A stretch of DNA of 64,000 bases from Bradyrhizobium jicamae (GTDB lineage Bacteria > Pseudomonadota > Alphaproteobacteria > Rhizobiales > Xanthobacteraceae): NCBI RefSeq assembly GCF_018130695.1, contig NZ_JAFCJX010000040.1:1-64000 (forward strand), written 5' to 3'. A program made the position numbers and the translations under genes. The stretch's first letter is position 1; each line of letters opens with the position of its first letter. Below, in pieces: positions 50,897 to 59,929 of the stretch. Under the pieces are notes generated by a model. It ran no database searches and was not told where the DNA came from. It was given only the letters and a program-made list of their open reading frames with translations.

Positions 50897-53053
50897 ATGG
50901 CCGTCGACAACGACATTCTCTCGATTACCGGAACGGTACAGACGGCGCGGTGGAATACCGACGCGCCGCTCGGCACGCCGGTCGTCGTCACCTACAGCTT
51001 CAACTCCGCGCCGGCGTCCTATGACAGCACGGCCCGGCCAAGCTTCACGGCATTTTCCGAGGCCCAGAAGAACGATATTCGCCAGGCCCTGGACGTGTGG
51101 GCGGCGGCGAGCGGGATTTCATTCATCGAAGTCCCGGAAGCGGTCGGCGGGCAGATCCGCTTCAACATGTATGACATGACCGGCCAGCTCGCCGCCAACG
51201 GTCAGCAGGCCGCAGGACTGGGCTACAATCCGTATGTTCAGTGGACCACAGTCAACGGCACGAAAGTCTACAGCCTGAGCTACAACACGCTGGGTGGCGA
51301 TGTTTTCCTGAACGCCGCGCTCTATGCCGGCAACGACGTCGCGATGTCGCCCACGCACGGCGGCTATTCGGTGACGCTCCACGAAATCGGCCACGCGCTC
51401 GGGTTCAAGCATCCTTTCGAAGGCACGCCGACGATCGATCCGGCGCACGACAACGCCACCTACACCGTCATGTCGTACAATCGTCCGAACACGACGGTTT
51501 CGCTCGGCACCGTCGATGTCGCCGCATCGCAATACTATTACGGTACGGCCGACATCCCCCACAGCTTCAACGCCGCGACCCTGACGGTCACTTTCAACGG
51601 CACCGGCGCAAGCGAATGGATTCTTGGCACCGAGCTCAAAGACGTGATCTACGGCGGCGGCGGTGACGATCACCTGCGGGGCGAGCTTGGCAACGATACG
51701 CTGGCGGGAGGTGCCGGCAACGACACGCTCACCGGCGGCGTGGGCGATGATCTCTTCGTGTTCGGTCCGAGCGACGGCTCCGACATCATCACCGATTTCG
51801 TCGCTGGCGCTCACACCGACGACCGGATCGATCTGAGCGCATTTCATACCACCCTCGCCCACGCACTGGGACACGCCAGCCAATCCGGCGCCGACACCGT
51901 CTTCAACTTCGGCAACGGCGATACCCTGACGCTGCAGAGCGTCACCAAGGCCAATTTGAATCTCGACGACTTCATCGGTGTTCCGAACAAGGCGGTGAAC
52001 GACTTCAACGGCGACGCCAGATCCGACTTGATGACGATCAGCAACGCCGCCCACACCGTCTTCGAATGGCAGATGAACGGCACCCAGATATCGGCGAGCG
52101 TGACGGTCGGCACCATCAATGCAGCCGCCGGCTGGAACTACATCGGGAACGGCGATTTCAACGGCGACGGCAAGACCGACATGCTGTTCATCAATTCCAC
52201 GACCCACGGCGTTGCCGAATGGCTATTGGACGGTGGCCAGGTTACGGCGAATCCGCAGATCGGCACCTACAACGCCGCCGGCGGCTGGAGCTATACCGGC
52301 ACCGGCGATTTCAATGGCGACGGCAAGACCGACCTGCTGTTCCTGAACTCCATGACCCATGGCGTCGCGGTCTGGCAGATCGACGGCACCCAGGTCACGG
52401 CCAACCCGCAAATCGGGACCATCAATGCGACCGCCGGATGGGGCTATGCCGGCAACGGTGATTTCAACGGCGACGGAAAAACCGACCTGCTGTTTCTGAA
52501 CTCCACGACCAACGGAGTTGCGATCTGGCAGATGGACGGCACCCAGGTCACCGCGAGCCCGCAGATCGGCACCATCGCCGCCGGCTGGCACTTCGCCACA
52601 ACGGGCGATTTCAACGGCGACGGCAAGACCGACCTGCTGATGCTCAACGATACGACCCACGGGGTCGCGATCTGGCAGATGGACGGCACCCAGGTCACCG
52701 CCAACCCGCAGATCGGCACGATCGCAACCGGCTGGCATTTTCAGGACACCGGCGACTTCAACGGCGACGGCAAGACCGATCTGTTGTTCTTGAACGACAC
52801 CACTCACGGCGTGGCGATCTGGCAGATGAACGGCACCCAGGTCGCGGCGAACCCGCAGATCGGCGTCATCAACGCCGCCGCCGGCTGGCATTTTGATGCC
52901 GTGCGCGACCTCAGCGGAGACGGAAAATCCGATCTGGTGTTCGAGAACGGCAGCACCGGCGGCGTCGCCTCATGGGTGATGGACGGCACGCAGGTGACGA
53001 GCAACGCGCAATTTGTCATCTATGACAACGTCAACTGGCATTTGACTGTCTGA
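50897..53053 (+). CDS. Metzincin protease with RTX calcium-binding and seven FG-GAP/VCBS repeats
   Basis: 718 aa from ATG 50897 (GTG 50870 is possible). No signal peptide, as expected for type I secretion. The zinc motif HEIGHALGFKH is near residue 160 and the Met-turn VMSYN follows. Serralysin C-terminal region with RTX nonapeptides (GGGGDDHLRGELGNDTLAGG; GAGNDTLTGG) and DIITDF at about 250-365. Seven repeats of about 48-51 residues (DFNGDGKTDLLFLN... GVAIWQMDGTQVTANPQIGT) at about 370-718 resemble FG-GAP propeller blades. No type I exporter is nearby. Confidence 0.92.
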   Translation: MAVDNDILSITGTVQTARWNTDAPLGTPVVVTYSFNSAPASYDSTARPSFTAFSEAQKNDIRQALDVWAAASGISFIEVPEAVGGQIRFNMYDMTGQLAANGQQAAGLGYNPYVQWTTVNGTKVYSLSYNTLGGDVFLNAALYAGNDVAMSPTHGGYSVTLHEIGHALGFKHPFEGTPTIDPAHDNATYTVMSYNRPNTTVSLGTVDVAASQYYYGTADIPHSFNAATLTVTFNGTGASEWILGTELKDVIYGGGGDDHLRGELGNDTLAGGAGNDTLTGGVGDDLFVFGPSDGSDIITDFVAGAHTDDRIDLSAFHTTLAHALGHASQSGADTVFNFGNGDTLTLQSVTKANLNLDDFIGVPNKAVNDFNGDARSDLMTISNAAHTVFEWQMNGTQISASVTVGTINAAAGWNYIGNGDFNGDGKTDMLFINSTTHGVAEWLLDGGQVTANPQIGTYNAAGGWSYTGTGDFNGDGKTDLLFLNSMTHGVAVWQIDGTQVTANPQIGTINATAGWGYAGNGDFNGDGKTDLLFLNSTTNGVAIWQMDGTQVTASPQIGTIAAGWHFATTGDFNGDGKTDLLMLNDTTHGVAIWQMDGTQVTANPQIGTIATGWHFQDTGDFNGDGKTDLLFLNDTTHGVAIWQMNGTQVAANPQIGVINAAAGWHFDAVRDLSGDGKSDLVFENGSTGGVASWVMDGTQVTSNAQFVIYDNVNWHLTV

Positions 53054-53161
53054 GCGCATCGTCGCGATGCATCCGCGCCGCGAACGTGCTACATACGCGT
53101 CCGTTCCGGGCGTGAATGACGCCTGAGCGCGCCTTCCGCGCATTTCTTTCCTGGTGACGCC

Positions 53162-53581
53162 ATGCTGCGGGTCTCCCGCGACCTTACAATCGACGAGGAC
53201 GATATCGAGATCGTATTCGTCCGCGCCTCGGGTCCAGGCGGGCAGAACGTCAACAAGGTCTCGACCGCGGCCCAGCTCCGTTTCGACACCAGCAAGATCG
53301 CGCTGCCGCCGGATGCCGCCGAGCGGCTGGCGCGGCTGGCCGGCAGCCGCATGACCAAGGACGGCGTGATCGTGATCCAGGCGTTTCGCTTCCGCACCCA
53401 GGAGCGCAACCGTGCGGATGGAATCGAGCGGCTGCTCGCGATGCTGCAGGAGGCGATGGTGCGTCCGACGCCGCGGCGGGCGACCAAGCCGACCTTCGGC
53501 TCCAAGCAGCGCCGGCTGGAAGGCAAGAAACGCCGCAGCGACGTCAAGGCCGGCCGCGGCTCGCGTGGTTTTGACGATTAA
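53162..53581 (+). CDS. arfB: Alternative ribosome-rescue peptidyl-tRNA hydrolase ArfB
   Basis: 139 aa. Rescues stalled ribosomes lacking a stop codon. The catalytic GGQ motif lies in ASGPGGQNVNKVSTAAQLRF (Gly-Gly-Gln at residues 27-29 or so). The basic C-terminal tail (KPTFGSKQRRLEGKKRRSDV, then KAGRG) enters the empty mRNA channel. Length and features match YaeJ/ICT1. It is convergent with the next gene across a hairpin at 53598-53626. Confidence 0.95.
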   Translation: MLRVSRDLTIDEDDIEIVFVRASGPGGQNVNKVSTAAQLRFDTSKIALPPDAAERLARLAGSRMTKDGVIVIQAFRFRTQERNRADGIERLLAMLQEAMVRPTPRRATKPTFGSKQRRLEGKKRRSDVKAGRGSRGFDD

Positions 53582-53597
53582 GAGATGACTGAGAGAA

Positions 53598-53626
53598 GCG
53601 GAGGCGACCACAAGGGCCGCCTCCGC
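53598..53626. terminator. Candidate terminator hairpin between convergent genes
   Basis: gcggaggcg and cgcctccgc pair across an 11-base loop, 17 bp after the arfB stop and 10 bp before the stop of the minus-strand gene. No T-run follows on either strand, so intrinsic termination is uncertain. Confidence 0.5.
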
Positions 53627-53635
53627 CTGATCCGA

Positions 53636-53926
53636 TCAATAGCGCTTGCTGCCGGTGGTGTCGGCACCGGTGCCCTTCGTGGAACCGTGCCCCGCCCCGA
53701 CCGTTCCCTTCGGGCTCGGCTTGGCGTTGACGCCCTTCTGCTGCGATGTCGGCGTCGTCGCCTCCATGTCCTCGTCGCCGCTGCCGGACATTCCGCTGGG
53801 CTGTGTCGTGGTTCTGCCCTGCGCGCCGCGCGTCTGCGTGTCCGTCGACAGGCCCTGCGCCAGGACGGGACCGGCCATTGCAGCCGAGACGGCGAGTGCG
53901 AGCACAGTGGTTTTCGCCAGCTTCAT
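53636..53926 (-). CDS. Small secreted hypothetical protein, Thr/Gly/Ser-rich
   Basis: 96 aa with a signal peptide (MKLAKTTVLALAVSAAMAGP, cleavage after LAQ) and a mature part rich in Gly, Thr, Ser and Lys (GSGDEDMEATTPTSQQKGVN). It looks disordered and soluble. No family is recognised. It lies between arfB (convergent) and the sigma-factor remnant on the same strand. Confidence 0.7.
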   Translation of the reverse strand: MKLAKTTVLALAVSAAMAGPVLAQGLSTDTQTRGAQGRTTTQPSGMSGSGDEDMEATTPTSQQKGVNAKPSPKGTVGAGHGSTKGTGADTTGSKRY

Positions 53927-54145
53927 CCATTACTCCCAGATATCTAAGTCACGAGATCAGTCGCTCGGCGCGGGCGCGCCGCTTGCTGCGCCGGGACTGC
54001 CCATCGTGCGGATTTCAAGTTTGTTCGCAAACGGCGCGCAGGCCATGCAAACGACGCCGTGTGGTGATCGTGCAGGGTTTTCGCGGTCATTTCGCGGAAT
54101 TGTCGTCCGCATATTTGGCAGCGCGAGTTCCGCTCGCCTCGAAGG

Positions 54146-54361
54146 TTAATCGCGCACCAGATATTCCCGGATCATCAGCCGCGCGCGATGGATGCGCGCC
54201 TTCACGCTCTCGCGGGTGAGGCTGAGCACCTCAGTGGTCTCGTCGATCGACAATTCCTCGATGTCCCGCAGCAGGATGACCTCACGATAATGCTCCGGCA
54301 GTGACTGGATCGCGCCATAGAGCCATCCCGACGCGCTTTCGGTTCGCGTGCCTCCGAATAT
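54146..54361 (-). pseudogene. Truncated ECF-type sigma factor (region 4 only)
   Basis: Encodes a clear sigma-70 region 4: GAIQSLPEHYREVILLRDIE, ELSIDETTEVLSLTRESVKA, RIHRARLMIREYLVRD. Region 2 and the linker are missing; upstream in frame is non-conserved sequence running into the cytochrome c promoter, with no start at a usual position. It looks like the 3' remnant of an ECF sigma gene. A short real protein starting within the frame up to 54511 cannot be excluded. Confidence 0.7.
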
Positions 54362-54490
54362 TTCTGCGCTCGCATTCGGTATCCCAGACCCGTTCACATT
54401 CGCGCGCAGCCGCTTTTGTTCTGGCGTGAAACAGCCCGCTACTACCACCGGCGATTTTCCGCCCCCTACAGTCATCGCACGCCAACGGTG

Positions 54491-54898
54491 ATGTCGATGA
54501 AAAAGCTGCACGCAGGATGGGGACTCGTATCAGGATTTTGCAGCGCGATGCTTGCAGTGCAAACGGCCGGCGCGCAGATGCCCTTGCCATCAGCCAAGCC
54601 GCCCGATGGCGCAACCCTGTTCAAGCAGCAATGCGCGACCTGCCACACCACCAACACGTCAGAACCCGTGCGGCAGGGCCCGTCGCTCCACAAGATCGCG
54701 GGCCGAGCCGCCGGCAAGGCTGACGGCTTCAAATATTCGGCAGCACTCGCCAAGGCCGATTTCACCTGGGATGACGCCAAGCTCGACGCCTGGCTCACCA
54801 ATCCGCAGGAACTGCTCCCCGGCGCCACGATGGTCTACCGCCAGGCCAAGCCGGAGACGCGCGCCCTGATCATCGCCTATCTGAAGGAGCTGAACTGA
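54491..54898 (+). CDS. Exported cytochrome c (class I)
   Basis: 135 aa from ATG 54491 (or 54497). Signal peptide ending near TAGAQ; haem attachment CATCH in LFKQQCATCHTTNTSEPV; GPSLHKIAGR and the Met ligand in LLPGATMVYRQAKPE, matching the cytochrome c550/c2-like monohaem fold. It is followed immediately by a VOC protein and then the subunit-3/GMC dehydrogenase pair, for which it is a plausible electron acceptor. Confidence 0.93.
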   Translation: MSMKKLHAGWGLVSGFCSAMLAVQTAGAQMPLPSAKPPDGATLFKQQCATCHTTNTSEPVRQGPSLHKIAGRAAGKADGFKYSAALAKADFTWDDAKLDAWLTNPQELLPGATMVYRQAKPETRALIIAYLKELN

Positions 54899-55294
54899 AT
54901 GGCCAAGCCCGTCCATTCGATGATCCGCGTGTTCGACGAGGCCAGGGCGCTCGACTTCTACAAGCGCGCCTTCGGTCTCGACGTCGCCGACCACCTGAAA
55001 TTCGGAGACTTCGCGCTGATCTATCTGCGCCATCCGTCCTCGCCGTTCGAGGTCGAGCTGACCGTCAATTACGATCGCAAGGAGCCCTACACGCTCGGCG
55101 ACGGTTACGGCCATCTCGCCGTCGTCGTCGACGACGTCGATGCCGAGCACGCACGTTTCGACAAGGAGAAGCTCGCGCCCGGGCCGCTGCGCGACTTCAA
55201 GCACGACGGCAGGACGCTGGCGCGCTTCTTCTTCGTCTCCGATCCCGACGGCTACAAGATCGAGGTGATCCAGCGCGGCGGGCGCTTCGGCTGA
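54899..55294 (+). CDS. VOC-family glyoxalase-like protein
   Basis: 131 aa. Two beta-alpha-beta-beta-beta modules typical of lactoylglutathione lyase/vicinal oxygen chelate proteins: MIRVFDEARALDFYKRAFGL opens the first; FEVELTVNYDR, YGHLAVVVDDVDAEHARF and FFVSDPDGYKIEVIQRG follow. Metal ligands are consistent with His/Glu pairs. Starts right at the cytochrome c stop (TGAATG). The substrate is unknown; it may act on an aldehyde produced by the neighbouring dehydrogenase. Confidence 0.88.
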   Translation: MAKPVHSMIRVFDEARALDFYKRAFGLDVADHLKFGDFALIYLRHPSSPFEVELTVNYDRKEPYTLGDGYGHLAVVVDDVDAEHARFDKEKLAPGPLRDFKHDGRTLARFFFVSDPDGYKIEVIQRGGRFG

Positions 55295-55330
55295 TTCCAG
55301 TGCAATCAAGAAATCAGGGAGGAAACACAC

Positions 55331-55879
55331 ATGAGAGAAGTCGATCGTCGCAACAAATTTGACCGCCGCGTCTTTCTCAAAGGCGCCGCCGCAACCGCGC
55401 CGGCGGTTGCGATCGCCACCTCGACCGGACTCGGCATCGGCGATGCCTGGGCCGACGATGCCACCGCGCTGACGCCGGCCGCGATGAAGACGCTGCTGAA
55501 GATGGCACGCGACATCTATCCGCACGATTTCCTCGGCGACAGCTATTACATATCAGCGGTCAAGCCGTGGGACGGCAAGGCCGCGAAGGATCCGGCCGTG
55601 AAATCGCTGCTCACCGCCGGCGTGGCACGGCTCGACCAGGAAGCCAATGAGCGTCACAAGGTGCCCTATGCGCAGGTCGGCTGGGAAAACGACCGCGTCG
55701 CGCTGCTGCAACGGATCGAGCAGACCGACTTCTTCCAGAAGATCCGCGGCGACCTAATCGTCTCCCTCTACAACCAGAAAGAGGTCTGGCCGCGCTTCGG
55801 CTATGAGGGCTCCTCCGCCGAGCATGGCGGCTACATCAAGCGCGGCTTCGCCGACATCGACTGGCTGCCGAAGGCTTGA
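55331..55879 (+). CDS. Tat-exported subunit 3-like protein of a GMC dehydrogenase
   Basis: 182 aa. Twin-arginine signal FDRRVFLKGAAATAPAVAIA, then a helical domain like gluconate 2-dehydrogenase subunit 3 (LLKMARDIYPHDFLGDSYYI; IRGDLIVSLYNQKEVWPRFG). The catalytic GMC subunit encoded just downstream lacks a signal peptide, so this partner probably carries it through the Tat channel. The start has a good gggagga upstream. Confidence 0.9.
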   Translation: MREVDRRNKFDRRVFLKGAAATAPAVAIATSTGLGIGDAWADDATALTPAAMKTLLKMARDIYPHDFLGDSYYISAVKPWDGKAAKDPAVKSLLTAGVARLDQEANERHKVPYAQVGWENDRVALLQRIEQTDFFQKIRGDLIVSLYNQKEVWPRFGYEGSSAEHGGYIKRGFADIDWLPKA

Positions 55880-55910
55880 GCCACAACGCACGCTGAGGAG
55901 GAAACAAACA

Positions 55911-57479
55911 ATGGCAAAATTCGATCTGAATGACAGCGGCGTTGTCGTGATCGTCGGCTCCGGTGCCGGCGGCGGAACGCTCGGCAATGAGCTGGCGCAG
56001 AAGGGCATCAAGGTGGTGATCCTGGAGGCCGGCGCCCGCATCGAGAACCAGGACTTCGTCAACGACGAATGGGAGAGCTTTACCCAGCTCGCCTGGTCCG
56101 ACATGCGCACGACGTCGGGCAGCTGGCGCGTCGCCAAGGACTTCCCGAACCTGCCGGCCTGGATCGTGAAGGCGGTCGGCGGCTCGACCACGCACTGGGC
56201 CGGCGCCTCGCTGCGCTTCGACGAGCACGAGTTCAAGATCAAGAGCGCCTATGGCGGCATCTCCGGCGCCAATTTGCTGGACTGGCCGATCACGCTCGCC
56301 GAGCTCGAGCCTTACTATGCCAAGGCCGAGAACAAGATGGGCGTGACCCGCACGAACGGCATTCCCGGCCTGCCCGGCAACAACAATTTTAAGGTGCTGG
56401 AAGCCGGCGCCAAGAAGCTCGGCTACAAGGAGGTCCACACCGGGCGGATGGCGATCAACAGCGAGCCGCGCGACGGGCGTGGCTCGTGCCAGCAGATCGG
56501 CTTCTGCTTCCAGGGCTGCAAGTCCGGCGCCAAATGGTCGACGCTCTACACGGAGATTCCGAAGGGCGAGGCCACCGGCAATCTCGAAGTGCGCCCCAAC
56601 AGCATGGTGATCAAGATCGAGCATGACGCCTCGGGCAAGGTGACCGGTGTGGTCTATGCCGACGAGAGCGGCGCCATGCAGCGGCAGAAGGCACGCGTCG
56701 TCGCGGTCGCCGGCAACTCGATCGAGAGCCCGCGGCTGCTGCTCAACAGCGCCTCGAACATGTTCCCGGATGGGCTGGCCAACTCGTCCGGCCAGGTCGG
56801 CCGCAACTACATGCGGCACATGACCGGCAGCGTGTACGCGACCTTCGAGAAATCGGTGCACATGTATCGCGGCACCACCATGGCCGGCATCGTCCGCGAC
56901 GAGGCCCGCAACGATCCGAAGCGCGGCTTCGTCGGCGGCTATGAGATGGAGACGCTGTCGATCGGCGTGCCCTTCATGGCGGCGTTCCTCAATCCCGGCG
57001 CCTGGGGCCGTTCCTTCACGTCGGCGATGGAAGGCTATCCGCGGATGGCCGGCATGTGGCTGGTCGGCGAGGACATGCCGCAGGAAACCAACCGCATCAC
57101 GCTCGATCCGAAGGCCAAGGACAAGTTCGGCATGCCGGTCGCAAGCGTGCATTTCGACGATCATCCGAACGACGTCGCGATGCGTGAGCACGCCTACAAG
57201 CAGGGCTCGGCGATCTACGAGGCGGTCGGCGCCACCGTGACCTATCCGACGCCGCCCTATCCGAGCACCCACAACATGGGCACCAACCGGATGAGCGAGA
57301 AGGCCAAGGACGGCGTGTGCAACAAATTCGGCCAGACCCACGACGTCAAGAACCTGTTCATTTCCGACGGCAGCCAGTTCACCTCGGGCGCGGCCTGCAA
57401 CCCGACGCTGACCATCGTGTCACTGGCGATCCGCCAGGCCGACAGCATCGCTGGAGCAATGCAGCGGAAGGAGATCTAA
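55911..57479 (+). CDS. GMC family FAD-dependent dehydrogenase, large subunit
   Basis: 522 aa from ATG 55911 (MAKFDLNDSGVVVIVGSGAG). FAD-binding GSGAGGGTLGNELAQKG and VVILEAGARIE; KAVGGSTTHWAGASLRF; C-terminal HNMGTNRMSEKAKDGV and ACNPTLTIVSLAIRQA with the catalytic His and Asn. It resembles the large subunit of gluconate/sorbitol-type membrane-linked dehydrogenases. It has no export signal. An intrinsic terminator follows at 57493-57533. The substrate (sugar, sugar acid or alcohol) is not determinable here. Confidence 0.93.
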   Translation: MAKFDLNDSGVVVIVGSGAGGGTLGNELAQKGIKVVILEAGARIENQDFVNDEWESFTQLAWSDMRTTSGSWRVAKDFPNLPAWIVKAVGGSTTHWAGASLRFDEHEFKIKSAYGGISGANLLDWPITLAELEPYYAKAENKMGVTRTNGIPGLPGNNNFKVLEAGAKKLGYKEVHTGRMAINSEPRDGRGSCQQIGFCFQGCKSGAKWSTLYTEIPKGEATGNLEVRPNSMVIKIEHDASGKVTGVVYADESGAMQRQKARVVAVAGNSIESPRLLLNSASNMFPDGLANSSGQVGRNYMRHMTGSVYATFEKSVHMYRGTTMAGIVRDEARNDPKRGFVGGYEMETLSIGVPFMAAFLNPGAWGRSFTSAMEGYPRMAGMWLVGEDMPQETNRITLDPKAKDKFGMPVASVHFDDHPNDVAMREHAYKQGSAIYEAVGATVTYPTPPYPSTHNMGTNRMSEKAKDGVCNKFGQTHDVKNLFISDGSQFTSGAACNPTLTIVSLAIRQADSIAGAMQRKEI

Positions 57480-57492
57480 GTCCCTCAAACTC

Positions 57493-57533
57493 AAAGCGGC
57501 CCTGTCCATCCCCCGGACAGGGCCGCTTTTCTT
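57493..57533 (+). terminator. Intrinsic terminator of the GMC dehydrogenase operon
   Basis: aaagcggccctgtcc pairs with ggacagggccgcttt (15 bp) followed by tctttg, 13 bp after the GMC stop. It may also serve the convergent RHH gene on the other strand. Confidence 0.9.
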
Positions 57534-57551
57534 TGTGTGGCGTTGCTGAGC

Positions 57552-57872
57552 TTACTCGGCCGCGTCGAGCATCGCGGTCGCGTTGTCGCGATATTCCGGA
57601 ACAGCCGGTGCCACGGCGCGCGAGCGATAGATCAGGCACGAGCAGCGCAAGAGCGAGGCGAAATTGTTGACCTCGCCGTGATGGTCCAGGACTTCGTTGT
57701 GGAGGGTGGTGAGGAATTTCGCGAGCGTCATGCCTTCCTTGGCCGCGATCTCCTCCAGCGTATCCCAGAACGACATCTCCAGCCGGATCGAGGTGCAATG
57801 GCCGTCGATCCGCAGCGATCTGGTCTGCGATTCATAGTCGCGTTGCGGCTGGTGCGCGAACAGATGGCACAT
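57552..57872 (-). CDS. Ribbon-helix-helix domain protein
   Basis: 106 aa. The RHH_4-type core is TRSLRIDGHCTSIRLEMSFW then DTLEEIAAKEGMTLAKFLTT. The C-terminal half contains ASLLRCSCLIYRSRA. Small DNA-binding protein of unknown target; conserved among rhizobia as I recall. It is convergent with the GMC operon and divergent from mutL across 222 bp. Confidence 0.82.
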   Translation of the reverse strand: MCHLFAHQPQRDYESQTRSLRIDGHCTSIRLEMSFWDTLEEIAAKEGMTLAKFLTTLHNEVLDHHGEVNNFASLLRCSCLIYRSRAVAPAVPEYRDNATAMLDAAE

Positions 57873-58094
57873 GGGATCCTCCCGACAGGCTTATAATTTT
57901 TCTAAACGATATACCTCCGGATGCGGCCCCACAATTGGCACGTAGGGAGTATCGCCACGGACGCGATCGCGAGCATCTTCAAGGCGATAGGCCGGGATCA
58001 TCCCCAGCTCAGAGGACCGAATTCCGATCCGCCCCATGCATTTGCCGGCGCGAGCGCTTACAATGCGGTCAGGTTCCGAATCCGTAAGATATCC

Positions 58095-59912
58095 ATGCCC
58101 GTCCGCCAGCTCCCCGAACAGCTCGTCAATCGCATCGCCGCCGGCGAGGTGGTCGAACGTCCCGCGAGCGTGGTCAAGGAACTCGTCGAGAACGCGATCG
58201 ATGCCGGCGCCAGCCGGATCGACATCTTCACCGATGGCGGCGGGCGGCGGCGAATCGGCATTACCGACGACGGCGGGGGCATGACGCGGCAGGATCTCGC
58301 GCTTGCGGTCGATCGCCACGCCACCTCCAAGCTCGACGACGAGGACCTGCTGCGGATCCGCACCCTCGGGTTCCGGGGCGAGGCGCTGCCGTCGATCGGC
58401 GCCGTGGCCAAGCTCGGCATCACCACGCGCCACGCCACCGAACCGCACGCCTGGTCGCTGTCGGTCGAGGGCGGCGAGAAATCGCCGATCATGCCGGCGG
58501 CGCTCGGCCAAGGCACCCGTGTCGAGGTCAATGACCTCTTCTACGCGACGCCGGCGCGGCTGAAGTTCCTCAAGACCGACCGCACCGAGGCCGAAGCCAT
58601 CCGCGAGGTAGTGCGGCGGCTTGCGATGGCGCGGCCCGATGTCGCCTTCACGCTGGCCGGCGAAGAGCGCGCGCCGGTGACCTGGGCCGCCGCGCTGCCC
58701 GGCGCTGCCGGCCGGCTGACCCGGCTCGGCGACATCCTCGGCGGAGATTTTCGTAGCAGCGCGATCGAAGTGCGCGCCGAACGCGAGGGCGTCGTGGTCG
58801 AGGGCTTTGCCGCGGCACCGTCGCTGACCCACGCCAATGCCCTCGGGCAATATCTGTTCGTCAACGGCCGCCCGGTGCGCGACAAGCTGATCCTCGGCGC
58901 GGTGCGCGCCGCCTATTCCGACTATCTGCCGCGCGACCGTCATCCGGTGGTGGCGCTGTTCGTCACCTGCGATCCGCAGGAGGTGGACGCCAACGTGCAT
59001 CCGGCGAAAACAGAAGTTCGCTTCCGCAACGCCGGCCTGGTCCGCGCACTGATTGTGCATGCGCTGAAGGAAGGCTTGGCGCGCGAGGGCAAGCGCACCG
59101 CGGCCAACACCGACGGAGCCGCGCTCTCCGCCTTCCGCCCCGCCTTCACGCCGCCGCCGCGCGCGGGGAATTGGGACTGGCGCAGCTCGCCGTCTTATCC
59201 GGTCAATCCTGTTCGCTCATTCGATGGAGCTGCCGCAACAGCCTTCGCCGAGGCCGGCCAGGCCGCTTTCGATGTGGGCACGCCGACCGCCGATGTCCGC
59301 TTCGAGGCCGCACCTGCGCCCGACATGCTGGACCGTCCACTCGGCGCGGCGCGCACGCAGATTCACGAGACCTACATCGTCTCGCAAACCCGCGACGGGC
59401 TGATTGTGGTCGACCAGCACGCCGCGCACGAGCGCATCGTCTACGAAAAGTTGAAGGCGTCGCTTGCCAAGAACGGCGTGCAGCGGCAGATCCTCCTGAT
59501 CCCCGAGATCGTCGAGCTCGATGAATCAACCGTCGAGAAACTGCTCGATCGCGCCGAGGAGCTTGCCTCCTTTGGCCTTGCGATCGAATCCTTCGGCCCC
59601 GGCGCGGTCGCCGTGCGCGAGACACCGTCACTGCTTGGCAAGGCCAATGCCGCGGGGCTCTTGCGCGATCTCGCCGAACACATGGCCGAATGGGACGAGG
59701 CGCTGCCGCTGGAGCGCCGCCTGATGCATGTCGCGGCCACCATGGCCTGCCACGGCTCGGTCCGCGCCGGCCGCCGCCTCAAGCCGGAAGAGATGAACGC
59801 GCTGCTGCGCGAGATGGAAGACACACCGAACTCCGGCCAGTGCAACCACGGCCGTCCGACCTATGTCGAATTGAAGCTCAGCGATATCGAGAAGCTGTTC
59901 GGGCGGCGGTAG
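58095..59912 (+). CDS. mutL: DNA mismatch repair protein MutL
   Basis: 605-aa GHKL ATPase coordinating MutS with repair effectors. N-terminus MPVRQLPEQLVNRIAAGEVV; ENAIDAGASRIDI; ITDDGGGM; TLGFRGEALPSIGAVAKL. The C-terminal dimerisation domain (about 415-605) has VDQHAAHERIVYEKLKASL and the metal-associated CNHGRPTYVELKLSDIEKLF. DQHAAHERI resembles the endonuclease motif DQHA(X)2E(X)4E of MutL in species without MutH. The ATG at 58095 is preceded by tccgtaag. The R1 repeat follows. Confidence 0.96.
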   Translation: MPVRQLPEQLVNRIAAGEVVERPASVVKELVENAIDAGASRIDIFTDGGGRRRIGITDDGGGMTRQDLALAVDRHATSKLDDEDLLRIRTLGFRGEALPSIGAVAKLGITTRHATEPHAWSLSVEGGEKSPIMPAALGQGTRVEVNDLFYATPARLKFLKTDRTEAEAIREVVRRLAMARPDVAFTLAGEERAPVTWAAALPGAAGRLTRLGDILGGDFRSSAIEVRAEREGVVVEGFAAAPSLTHANALGQYLFVNGRPVRDKLILGAVRAAYSDYLPRDRHPVVALFVTCDPQEVDANVHPAKTEVRFRNAGLVRALIVHALKEGLAREGKRTAANTDGAALSAFRPAFTPPPRAGNWDWRSSPSYPVNPVRSFDGAAATAFAEAGQAAFDVGTPTADVRFEAAPAPDMLDRPLGAARTQIHETYIVSQTRDGLIVVDQHAAHERIVYEKLKASLAKNGVQRQILLIPEIVELDESTVEKLLDRAEELASFGLAIESFGPGAVAVRETPSLLGKANAAGLLRDLAEHMAEWDEALPLERRLMHVAATMACHGSVRAGRRLKPEEMNALLREMEDTPNSGQCNHGRPTYVELKLSDIEKLFGRR

Positions 59913-59929
59913 CCGCCACAAAGCAGCTG

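Noticed and set aside
52003..53050. Regularly spaced direct repeats, possible CRISPR
   Set aside because: They are about 150 bp long, in frame and encode FG-GAP blades of the protease.
55836..57341. 501-codon open frame on the minus strand
   Set aside because: Antisense to the GMC dehydrogenase gene; no motif and biased composition.
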